This document shows, one piece after another, positions 7,152 through 14,300 of a stretch of 17,203 nt of DNA (its first letter is position 1; every line of letters begins with the position of its first letter). The position numbers were made by a program, and so were the translations under genes. The DNA lies in contig JAQICW010000426.1 in assembly GCA_027858355.1 (NCBI GenBank), positions 1 through 17,203 of the forward strand. Direction: 5' to 3'. Under the pieces are notes generated by a model. It was not told where the DNA came from, ran no database searches, and saw only the letters and a list, made by a program, of their open reading frames with translations. Origin of the DNA: Desulfobacula sp. (GTDB taxonomy: Bacteria; Desulfobacterota; Desulfobacteria; Desulfobacterales; Desulfobacteraceae).

Positions 7152-8915
7152 ATGGGCAAGAATGATCACTTACTTGAATACTCTATCCCCCAATTGCTTC
7201 GCTGGAGGGTTGGAACCTCTCCTAAACGCCCGGCGTTAAGGGAAAAGGATTTTGGAATCTGGAATACCTATACCTGGGAAGATTATTATGATCATGTCAG
7301 GAAAACCGCTCTGGGTCTCAAAGCCATCGGTCTTGCCAAAGGTGATACCATTGCCATCATCAGTGACAATATCCCTGAGCTTTTATTTACAGCCATTGGT
7401 GCACACTCCATTGGTGCCATTTCAGCAGGCATATATCAAGTCAGCATGCCGGCTGAGATTGCACAGATCATTCAATACCTGAAAGTCAGTGCAGTATTTT
7501 GTGACAACCAGGAACAGGTGGATAAAGTTCTTGATGTCAGAGACCAGATCCCCAATGTTAAAAAAGTTATTTTTGAAGATCCAAGGGGAATGAGAGAGTA
7601 TATGTCCGATGACTGGTTCATTGATATCAGAGATCTTTATAAACTGGGTGAAAAAGAACATACAAAGAATCCTGATATTTTTGAAACCCTTGTGGATGCG
7701 GGCAAGCCTGATGATGTCTGTCACCTGTGTCTCACATCAGGAACCACAGGGCTTCCCAAGGGTACCATGATGACCCATAAAAATTATATTAATATGGGGG
7801 TTAAAATCACTGAGGCAGACCCGCTGGAACCCACAGACGAATACGTATCATTTCTGCCCTTTGCCTGGATCGGTGAGCAGATGAACTCATTCGGGATTGC
7901 CATGGCAACGGGAATCACCATTAACTTTCCTGAATCTGTTGAAACAGCCATGTCAGATCTCAAAGAGATCGGGCCCCATTTCATGTTCGGTGCCCCCAGA
8001 ATCTATGAAACCATTCGATCTGAAATATGGTTAAAAATTGACCAGTCCTATTGGTTGAACAAGCTTTTCTATAATTATTTCATCAAAGTGGGTATAGAAT
8101 CCGCAGGCTATACGATGACTGGCAAACACATGCCTTTAGGATTGAAAATCAAATCATGGCTGGGTACACAGATGGTGCTGCGGCCCCTTATCAACCAGAT
8201 CGGACTTATGCGCCTGAGACGAGCTTATACAGGTGGAGCCGCATTAGGACCTGAACTCTTTACCTTTTACCAGGCCATTGGGGTGAACCTGAAACAAATC
8301 TATGGTCAGACGGAAATCACGGGGATTGCCTACATGCACAGGGACGGAGATGTCCGGCCGGAAACCGTTGGTAAACCTTTGCCAGGCACTGAATGCAAAA
8401 TTGCAGAAGACGGGGAGATCCTGTCAAGATCTGCCTCTGTTTCTCCGGGCTATTTTGAACTGCCTGAAAAAACCAAAGAAGTGCTCGAGGGCGGCTGGCT
8501 CCACTCGGGAGATGCCGGGTTTATCGATGAAAACGGCCATCTTGTGGTCATCGACCGTCTTTCCGATGTCATGCATAATAACAAAGGGAAAATGTTCTCC
8601 CCCATGTTCCTGGAAAATGCTCTTAAATTCAGCCCCTACATAAAAGAGGCTGTGATTTATGGTAATAAGGAAGACTTTGTGGCCTGCCTGATAAACGTTG
8701 ATCCCATTGTTGTTGGCAAATGGGCTGAAGACAGAGGGATTTCATTCAGTACTTATATGGATCTTTCAGGAAGGCCCGAAGTGGCACAGCTTATTATGGA
8801 ACAGGTATTGGATGTGAACTCCCGGGCTGAAAAAGAACATTTTAAAATTAAACGGTTTGCCCTGCTCTATAAACTTTTAGATGTGGATGACGGAGAGTTG
8901 ACCAAAACCGGTTAA
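7152..8915 (+). CDS. Long-chain-type acyl-CoA synthetase, truncated by an in-frame stop at the catalytic lysine
   Basis: AMP-forming acyl-CoA ligase of 587 aa as it stands. The ATP loop LTSGTTGLPKG (about 194-204), IYGQTE (383-388), HSGD (451-454) and the DRLSDVMHNNKGKMFSP region are all canonical for long-chain or bulky-substrate ligases. The ATG at 7152 is preferred because GGAGAGG (7136-7142) lies 9 nt upstream; an in-frame TTG at 7122 lies inside livG. The protein ends GELTKTG then TAA (8913-8915), where relatives continue with lysine, the A10 catalytic residue, then IRR. The frame stays open for 56 further codons. The C-terminal lid is therefore lost, and adenylation should be impaired unless the stop is an error, is bypassed, or the fragment works otherwise. 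It lies between livG and livH, implying coupled uptake and activation of a carboxylic acid. Confidence 0.85.
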   Translation: MGKNDHLLEYSIPQLLRWRVGTSPKRPALREKDFGIWNTYTWEDYYDHVRKTALGLKAIGLAKGDTIAIISDNIPELLFTAIGAHSIGAISAGIYQVSMPAEIAQIIQYLKVSAVFCDNQEQVDKVLDVRDQIPNVKKVIFEDPRGMREYMSDDWFIDIRDLYKLGEKEHTKNPDIFETLVDAGKPDDVCHLCLTSGTTGLPKGTMMTHKNYINMGVKITEADPLEPTDEYVSFLPFAWIGEQMNSFGIAMATGITINFPESVETAMSDLKEIGPHFMFGAPRIYETIRSEIWLKIDQSYWLNKLFYNYFIKVGIESAGYTMTGKHMPLGLKIKSWLGTQMVLRPLINQIGLMRLRRAYTGGAALGPELFTFYQAIGVNLKQIYGQTEITGIAYMHRDGDVRPETVGKPLPGTECKIAEDGEILSRSASVSPGYFELPEKTKEVLEGGWLHSGDAGFIDENGHLVVIDRLSDVMHNNKGKMFSPMFLENALKFSPYIKEAVIYGNKEDFVACLINVDPIVVGKWAEDRGISFSTYMDLSGRPEVAQLIMEQVLDVNSRAEKEHFKIKRFALLYKLLDVDDGELTKTG

Positions 8916-9086
8916 ATCCGACGTAAATTTGTACAGGAAAGATACCAGAACCTGTATGATTCGCTTTATGACGCATCTGTTGATAAAAAAGAGGTTGAGG
9001 CATCCTTCCAGTATCAGGACGGCCAGTCAACCAAAGTTAAAACAAGCATTACTTTTTATGCAGTGAAAGGAGCCAAAGAAATCTGA
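8916..9086 (+). pseudogene. In-frame C-terminal remnant of the acyl-CoA synthetase
   Basis: Reading on in the same frame past TAA gives 56 sense codons and a TGA at 9084-9086. They start IRRKFVQERYQNLYDSLY and end FYAVKGAKEI, which is the normal end of this ligase family. Full length would be 644 aa including the stop position, in the family's usual range. TGA overlaps the livH ATG as TGATG, the signature of an intact operon. There is no independent start codon with a ribosome binding site, so this is not a separate gene. A single change (TAA to AAA) would restore the enzyme. Confidence 0.75.
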
Positions 9087-9979
9087 TGAGTTATTTTTTT
9101 CAAATTGTAGTCAGCGGTATTGTGGTTGGCTCCATTTATGCCTTAGCCGCTCTTGGAATTGTTCTTATTTATAAATCAAGCCGGGTTTTAAATCTGGCCC
9201 ATGGACAGATTATTGCAGCCGGTGCGTTTATCACCTATTATCTTACCGTTTCGATAGGGGTGCCGATCTTCTTTTCCTTTATAGCCAGTATGATCATTAC
9301 CTTCTTTTTAGCCATGAGTGTTGAAAGAATTTTTTTAAGACGTCTGATCGGTGAACCCATTATTTCGGTCATCATGGTGACCATTGGGCTTCAATCCATC
9401 CTTGACGGATTGATCTTTATCACGCCCTTTGGCACTGAAAACTTTTCCTTTCCAGCATTCCTTCCCCATACCCCTTTGACCATTGGCGGTGTTTCCATTT
9501 CATGGACCCAGCTAGTCGGTGTTATCATCACCTTTCTATTGATCGGGGCATTTTCATGGTTTTTTAAAAAATCAACCATTGGCATATCCATGAGAGCCGT
9601 GTCTGACGACCAATTCGGTGCCATGTCCGTTGGGATCTCTGTTCCAAAAGTCTTTGGACTTGCCTGGGCTACAGCCGGGCTATCAGCCGCTGCAGCCGGC
9701 TGTATCATTGGCAATATAACAGGATTGAACTTTGAGACGCTCCAGGCCTTTGGTATTGTTGTGTTTCCCGTTGTTATCCTTGGTGGGCTTGATTCCATTC
9801 TAGGTGCTGTTGTTGCCGGCATCATCATGGGATTAATCCAGCAGTTTGCCAGTGGTTACCTGGATGGCAATTTTGGGTTGAACGGGACAGGATATGTCAT
9901 GCCATATGTCATTTTATTAATCATTCTTCTATTTAAACCCCATGGTTTATTTGGAATTCACGAAATTGAGCGGGTGTAG
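9086..9979 (+). CDS. livH: Branched-chain amino acid-type ABC transporter permease (LivH family)
   Basis: A 297-aa polytopic inner-membrane protein with about eight hydrophobic segments, the normal size for LivH. Family landmarks are the first helix GSIYALAALGIVLIY, then SRVLNLAHGQ (NLAHGQ at 36-41), and the cytoplasmic ATPase-contact loop SMRAVSDDQFGAMSVGI (about 168-184). The protein ends FKPHGLFG. It should form the translocation pore with LivM. The ATG overlaps the TGA of the read-through ligase frame (TGATG), and AAAGGAG (9066-9072) lies upstream, so translation was probably coupled to the full-length ligase. The premature stop upstream could therefore lower LivH synthesis. livM follows after 3 nt. 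Confidence 0.92.
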   Translation: MSYFFQIVVSGIVVGSIYALAALGIVLIYKSSRVLNLAHGQIIAAGAFITYYLTVSIGVPIFFSFIASMIITFFLAMSVERIFLRRLIGEPIISVIMVTIGLQSILDGLIFITPFGTENFSFPAFLPHTPLTIGGVSISWTQLVGVIITFLLIGAFSWFFKKSTIGISMRAVSDDQFGAMSVGISVPKVFGLAWATAGLSAAAAGCIIGNITGLNFETLQAFGIVVFPVVILGGLDSILGAVVAGIIMGLIQQFASGYLDGNFGLNGTGYVMPYVILLIILLFKPHGLFGIHEIERV

Positions 9980-9982
9980 CCT

Positions 9983-11077
9983 ATGTCAGCGAATTCATGG
10001 TTAGCAACTGGTAATTTTTACACGACATATAAACAGGAACAAAAGACATTTTTTACAAGTCTTGACCGGTCAGTGTTTACGTTTTTCCTAGTCATTCTTT
10101 TTGCGTGGCCCCTGTTTTTCCCCTTGAGCAACAAGTATATGCTTGTGGTGGATAATATTCTCATTGCCATTGTAGCTGTAATGGGACTAAATCTTGTCAC
10201 AGGATTTGCCGGTCTCATTTCCATCGGGCATGCTGCGTTTGTAGGGATTGGTGCCTACACCGTGGCATCTTTTTGCAGGACCATCGGTGATTCCCATATC
10301 ATCGTCACCCATTTCTGGCCGGTATTGATTGTTTTCAGTGGGCTTGTGGGTGCAGGGTTTGGCGCCATTGTCGGCTTGCCTGCCCTGCGCCTGAAACATC
10401 TGTATCTTGCCATTGCGACGCTGTCATTTCAGATGATTTTTCAATGGGTCATTCAATTCATGACCTTTTTCAACCAGGGCCAGACCATATCGGTCGGTCG
10501 TGTTTTCTGGCTGACCGGACAGGTGGGCCGAAAAGAACACTATTTTTTCTGGTACTATGCCATATTAGTCGTGGTGGTTCTGTTAGGCTTTGGGGTCAGA
10601 AATCTTCTTAAAACCCGATATGGCAGATGCCTTGTGGCAGTGAGAGACAATGACCGCGCTGCTGATGCCATGGGAATGAATCCCGGGCTTACAAAGGTCT
10701 ATGCCTTTGCCTTGGCCGGTTTTTTTGCAGGAGTAGCAGGTGCATTGCACGCCTATGTTTACCGGGGGGTTGGTTTTGAATCCTTTACCCTCCATGAATC
10801 CATAGGCTATCTTGCCATGGCCATTGTCGGGGGCCTGGGCACCTTGAACGGGTCATTCTGGGGCCCTGTGGCACTTAAATTTCTGGACCTTCAGGTGGAA
10901 CACCTTGCTGAAATCGCAGGACAATACCTGCCATCCAGCATGAATCTGGCAACAGCTCTGAAACCCTTTACCTTCGGTTTAGTGATTGTTTTATTTTTAA
11001 TGTTTGAACCCAGAGGAATTGCAAACTGGTGGAGAATTGTAAAATCCTATACCAAGCTGTGGCCATTCCGTTATTAG
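9983..11077 (+). CDS. livM: Branched-chain amino acid-type ABC transporter permease (LivM family)
   Basis: A 364-aa inner-membrane permease and partner of LivH. A cytoplasmic N-terminal stretch of about 30 residues precedes the first helix. The family core GLNLVTGFAGLISIGHAAF (68-86) and the ATPase-contact loop LVAVRDNDRAADAMGM (217-232) are well preserved, and the C terminus carries the usual FEPRGI. The start lies 3 nt after the livH stop, so translation is probably coupled; the Shine-Dalgarno itself is poor. The next gene, the binding protein, follows after 66 nt. Confidence 0.92.
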   Translation: MSANSWLATGNFYTTYKQEQKTFFTSLDRSVFTFFLVILFAWPLFFPLSNKYMLVVDNILIAIVAVMGLNLVTGFAGLISIGHAAFVGIGAYTVASFCRTIGDSHIIVTHFWPVLIVFSGLVGAGFGAIVGLPALRLKHLYLAIATLSFQMIFQWVIQFMTFFNQGQTISVGRVFWLTGQVGRKEHYFFWYYAILVVVVLLGFGVRNLLKTRYGRCLVAVRDNDRAADAMGMNPGLTKVYAFALAGFFAGVAGALHAYVYRGVGFESFTLHESIGYLAMAIVGGLGTLNGSFWGPVALKFLDLQVEHLAEIAGQYLPSSMNLATALKPFTFGLVIVLFLMFEPRGIANWWRIVKSYTKLWPFRY

Positions 11078-11143
11078 GGAAAGTCACACCTTTACATATA
11101 TATTTTTTTAGTACCTAACCCAAAATGTTGAAGGAGAAGAAAC

Positions 11144-12367
11144 ATGAAAAGCAAAAAATTTTTAACAGCATTATTGATTCTTGTCGTTATGTTTGCATTT
11201 ACAGCATCTGTATATGCGGGCGGAAAGGTTTACAAGCTTGGTATGTCCCTGGCCATCACTGGCCCAACATCTGATGCAGGCAATCCGTATGCAAAAGGTA
11301 CGGAAGATTATTTCAGATTTGTCAATGAAACCAAAATGCTGGGTGAGGACACAATTGACTGCACCATCAGAGATGATCAGTATAAAACTGATATCACTAA
11401 AAGAAATTTTGAAGAGTATCTTGAGGACGGCATTGTCATGTATCTCAACTACTCAACGGGCAGCACCCTGGGCCTTAAAAAAGATTTTGAAGAAGTAAAG
11501 ATAGCAGTTCTACCTGCTTCCTACCACGCTGGAAACCTGGATGATTCAAACTATATTTTTCTTCCCATTGCATCCTATTCAGACCAGCTTGTAATTCTTG
11601 CTGAATATGTTGCAACGCATCATAAAGGTGAAAAAGCAAAAGTGGCTCTTTTTGTCCATCCTTCTGCCTTTGGTCGTGGTCCTGTTTCAGACGTAGAAAA
11701 AGCCGTTGCGGCCGGACTTAATATTGAACTTGTGGAAGTTGTTGAACATGGCAAAGACCTCGATAATACGGCGATGCTACAACGTCTGATGAGCAAAAAT
11801 GTTCAGTATGTAATCAGCCAGACAGTTCAATCACCCGTTGCAACCATGCTTAAAGATGCACAGCGTCTCAGCCTTACTGCATCTTCTTTTGGTGAAGCAG
11901 GTAAAATCACCTTCATGGGTGCGCATTACACCGGTGGTAATGATCTTATTGCTTTGGCAGGAACTGCTGCAGAAAATTTTTTCTGGACAACCGGCTTCAA
12001 TATCACATCAGTTCCGGGCGAAGGAACAACAAAACAACTGGCCCTGGCAAAACTATTCGGTCGTGATGAAAAAGCTGCCAATTCCCATAACTATGCAGCG
12101 GGCATCATGGTGGCCCAGGTCGCAACAGAAACCATCAGGCGAGCTAAAGCTGCCGGCCTTGAAATCAACAAAACAAACCTTTACAATACACTCAACAAAA
12201 TGAATGGTGCCAATGCATACAACCCCTATTCAACAAGTGGTCCGGTAACCTATTCTAAAACAGACCGTGCCGGTGTTGATTTGCTTCAAATTTACAGTGT
12301 ACAAAATGGTATATTCAAAAAAGTTGGTCAACCAGTACAATCTGAATACATGAAAAAAATCAAATAA
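11144..12367 (+). CDS. Periplasmic ABC-transporter substrate-binding protein (LivK/Peripla_BP_6 family)
   Basis: A 407-aa secreted binding protein that captures the substrate in the periplasm and hands it to LivHM. The N terminus is a clear signal peptide: basic MKSKK, hydrophobic LTALLILVVMFAFTA, and a VYA-G signal peptidase I site after A25. There is no lipobox cysteine. The mature part starts with the typical YKLGMSLAITGPTSDAGNPYAKG ligand-lobe strand and has the two-lobe type I periplasmic-binding fold in outline. AAGGAG at 11131-11136 is 7 nt from the ATG. The substrate cannot be read from the sequence; the ligase in the operon points to a carboxylic acid more than a free amino acid. A strong stem-loop follows the gene, a common arrangement that lets the binding protein be made in excess. 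Confidence 0.9.
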   Translation: MKSKKFLTALLILVVMFAFTASVYAGGKVYKLGMSLAITGPTSDAGNPYAKGTEDYFRFVNETKMLGEDTIDCTIRDDQYKTDITKRNFEEYLEDGIVMYLNYSTGSTLGLKKDFEEVKIAVLPASYHAGNLDDSNYIFLPIASYSDQLVILAEYVATHHKGEKAKVALFVHPSAFGRGPVSDVEKAVAAGLNIELVEVVEHGKDLDNTAMLQRLMSKNVQYVISQTVQSPVATMLKDAQRLSLTASSFGEAGKITFMGAHYTGGNDLIALAGTAAENFFWTTGFNITSVPGEGTTKQLALAKLFGRDEKAANSHNYAAGIMVAQVATETIRRAKAAGLEINKTNLYNTLNKMNGANAYNPYSTSGPVTYSKTDRAGVDLLQIYSVQNGIFKKVGQPVQSEYMKKIK

Positions 12368-12454
12368 AAGGCTTAAATTGAGCTGAGGACCAATTAAAAT
12401 GGAATCAATAAAAATAACTCCAATAAAATTTGATCCAAGGATAAGTTGAATCTT

Positions 12455-12500
12455 AACTTACCGGAAATCGAAGTTTCCCTGATCTGGTTTCCGGTAAGTT
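12455..12500 (+). other. Strong intra-operon stem-loop
   Basis: AACTTACCGGAAA (12455-12467) pairs perfectly with TTTCCGGTAAGTT (12488-12500), a 13-bp stem with a 20-nt loop that can be extended inward by a G-T and a C-G pair. No T-run follows, so it is not a standard intrinsic terminator. It more likely protects the upstream livK mRNA from 3' exonucleases or dampens expression of livF. Confidence 0.6.
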
Positions 12501-12510
12501 TAACCTGGAA

Positions 12511-12555
12511 ATAAAGCCAAAATATAAAGCCAAAATATAAAGCCAAAATATAAAG
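12511..12555 (+). repeat. 13-bp tandem repeat abutting the livF translation start
   Basis: Three perfect copies of ATAAAGCCAAAAT (12511-12523, 12524-12536, 12537-12549) plus a partial ATAAAG (12550-12555) end 9 nt before the livF ATG. The repeat occupies the ribosome loading zone and no good Shine-Dalgarno is present. Copy number changes by slippage could alter spacing and leader structure. Confidence 0.8.
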
Positions 12556-12564
12556 AAAGTACAT

Positions 12565-13371
12565 ATGGAAAATAATCTGCTTGAAGTCAATAATATTGAA
12601 GTTGTCTATAATGACATCATTCAGGTCCTGCGTGGTGTAAGCCTTAACGTGCCCAAGGGAGGTATTGTTGCTTTACTTGGAACAAACGGTGCCGGTAAAA
12701 CCACCACTTTAAGAGCCATCAGTGGTCTTCTGAAACCAGAAAACGGGGCAACTAAGGAAGGCTATATTAAATTTAAAGGTATAGATACGACCCACCTTCT
12801 GGGAACGGATGTTGTTAAACTTGGGGCTGTCATGGTACCTGAGGGCAGAAGAATATTTAAGCATTTGACAGTGAATGAAAATATCCTGGTCGGTTCCATT
12901 ACCAGAAAAGACGGGGCAAAAAAAATTCGTGAAGACAACGAATTGATGTACAGGCATTTTCCAAGGCTTTCAAATGTCACCAATAGGATGGCCGGATACA
13001 GCTCCGGTGGAGAACAGCAGATGATTGCCATAGCAAGAGCTTTGATGGCAGCGCCTGAAATGCTGATGCTGGATGAACCCTCTCTCGGGCTTGCACCCAT
13101 TCTTGTCAAAGAAATATTTGAGAATATTCAAAGAATTAACAAAGAACTTGAGACCACCATACTGGTTGTGGAACAAAATGCAAAAGTAGCACTTGCCGTA
13201 TCAGATTATGCCTATATCATGGAATCCGGCAAAATTGTTCTGGAAGGCCCGTCTGAAGAACTCCGGAACAATCCGGATGTAAAAGAATTTTATATGGGGA
13301 TTACCAAGGGCGGCGGCAGAAAATCCTTTAAAGATGTAAAGTCTTATAAAAGACGTAAACGCTGGATGTAG
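12565..13371 (+). CDS. livF: Branched-chain amino acid-type ABC transporter, ATP-binding protein (LivF family)
   Basis: A 268-aa ATPase and partner of LivG. Walker A GTNGAGKTT is at 39-47, the signature YSSGGEQQ at 145-152, Walker B MLMLDEPS at 166-173, and the family-typical VVEQN (200-204) occupies the place of the switch histidine. The C terminus carries an extra basic tail (about 250-268, ending SYKRRKRWM) beyond the usual LivF length of about 235. I recall similar basic tails in importer cassettes that also carry an acyl-CoA ligase. The start codon is preceded by tandem 13-bp repeats and only a weak AAAGAAAG purine stretch. The UspA-receiver gene follows after 21 nt, probably in the same transcript. 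Confidence 0.9.
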   Translation: MENNLLEVNNIEVVYNDIIQVLRGVSLNVPKGGIVALLGTNGAGKTTTLRAISGLLKPENGATKEGYIKFKGIDTTHLLGTDVVKLGAVMVPEGRRIFKHLTVNENILVGSITRKDGAKKIREDNELMYRHFPRLSNVTNRMAGYSSGGEQQMIAIARALMAAPEMLMLDEPSLGLAPILVKEIFENIQRINKELETTILVVEQNAKVALAVSDYAYIMESGKIVLEGPSEELRNNPDVKEFYMGITKGGGRKSFKDVKSYKRRKRWM

Positions 13372-13392
13372 AAGGCAATTTAGGAGTTCATT

Positions 13393-14295
13393 ATGAAAAT
13401 ACTGATTGGATATAATGGTGGAGAAGTTGGCCGGCTGGCCCTGTCTCTTGCAAGGGATTATGCCAGAACAAATAATGCTTTTGTTTATGTGATCACCTCC
13501 ATGGAAGGTGGGGCTTCTGAAAAACAGTCTGATATTCTTAAGGCAGAAGAAGATCTTGCCTTTGCTCAAAAATTCATGGAAAATTCAGGTATCACATGTG
13601 AGGCCCAGCAAAGCGTCAGAGGTTTTTCTCCTGGTGAAGACCTTGTTAAATTTACTGAAGAAAATGAAATTGATCACATCTTTCTTGGCATAAAGAAAAA
13701 ATCCAAGGCTCAAAAAGCTATCCTGGGCTCAACATCACGATATGTTATCCTTAAAGCCCCCTGCCCTGTCACCACTGTCAAATTTGATCTAAACAAAATT
13801 AAAACAGAGGATCTTTTAAAAGACCGACGGGTCCTGGTGGTTGATGATGAGCCTGATATCCTGGAAACCGTTGAAGAATTGTTGGACATGTGTTCTCTTG
13901 ATACTGCAGCCACTTTTGATGAAGCTAAAAAACTTCTTGAAAAAAACACATATGATATTGCGATCCTGGATATCATGGGTGTTTCCGGTTATGATGTGCT
14001 TGAGCTTGCCCGGAAAAAAGATATTCCCGCCATCATGCTGACAGCCCATGCCCTGACCTCTGAAAATTTAAAGGAATCCATTCAAAAAGGTGCTGACTCC
14101 TATGTTCCCAAAGATTTTCTGGCCAATCTTGCCAGCCATGTTGCCGATGTCCTCAAAGCCCGGATAGAAGGCAAACAGGGTTATGGTGCCTGGTTCTCCA
14201 ATCTGAAACCCTTTTTTGACAAATCCTTTGGCAAAGGCTGGAGGGATCAGGACAGAAGCTTCTGGAATTCATTTGATGATAAATATGGGCGCTAA
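13393..14295 (+). CDS. UspA domain - response regulator receiver fusion protein
   Basis: A 300-aa cytoplasmic protein joining a universal stress protein domain (1 to about 131) to a CheY-like receiver domain (about 145-262). The Usp half begins MKILIGYNGG and ends with a nucleotide-binding loop in which one glycine of the G-x2-G-x9-G-S/T pattern is a lysine (G99, K102, G112-S113). The receiver half has the acidic pair D151/D152, phospho-acceptor D193 in AILDIMG, T217 and K240. The aromatic, charged tail (about 268-300) has no DNA-binding motif, so output must be through protein contact or as a phosphate sink. AGGAG at 13382-13386 supports the start. It closes the importer operon and is the only receiver in a window with two kinases, which makes a phosphorelay between them plausible but unproven. 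Confidence 0.88.
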   Translation: MKILIGYNGGEVGRLALSLARDYARTNNAFVYVITSMEGGASEKQSDILKAEEDLAFAQKFMENSGITCEAQQSVRGFSPGEDLVKFTEENEIDHIFLGIKKKSKAQKAILGSTSRYVILKAPCPVTTVKFDLNKIKTEDLLKDRRVLVVDDEPDILETVEELLDMCSLDTAATFDEAKKLLEKNTYDIAILDIMGVSGYDVLELARKKDIPAIMLTAHALTSENLKESIQKGADSYVPKDFLANLASHVADVLKARIEGKQGYGAWFSNLKPFFDKSFGKGWRDQDRSFWNSFDDKYGR

Positions 14296-14300
14296 ACCCT

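Larger units (their letters stand above)
12368..12564 (+). other. livK-livF intercistronic region
   Basis: 197 bp of non-coding AT-rich DNA inside the operon. It holds a strong stem-loop (12455-12500) and then a 13-bp tandem repeat running to the livF start (12511-12555). No promoter was convincing. No other gene is supported here. Confidence 0.6.

Noticed and set aside
8913..8915. Recoding of the stop as selenocysteine or pyrrolysine
   Set aside because: Those use TGA and TAG; TAA recoding is not known in bacteria of this type, and the expected residue here is lysine.
9391..9828. 145-codon minus-strand frame opposite livH
   Set aside because: Proline/methionine-rich antisense translation of a hydrophobic membrane protein gene; no motif or ribosome binding site.
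12455..12500. Intrinsic terminator ending the importer operon after the binding-protein gene
   Set aside because: There is a strong stem but no T-run after it, and livF, which is needed for the transporter, follows on the same strand.
12511..12555. CRISPR array
   Set aside because: The 13-bp units are contiguous with no spacers between them and there are no cas genes.
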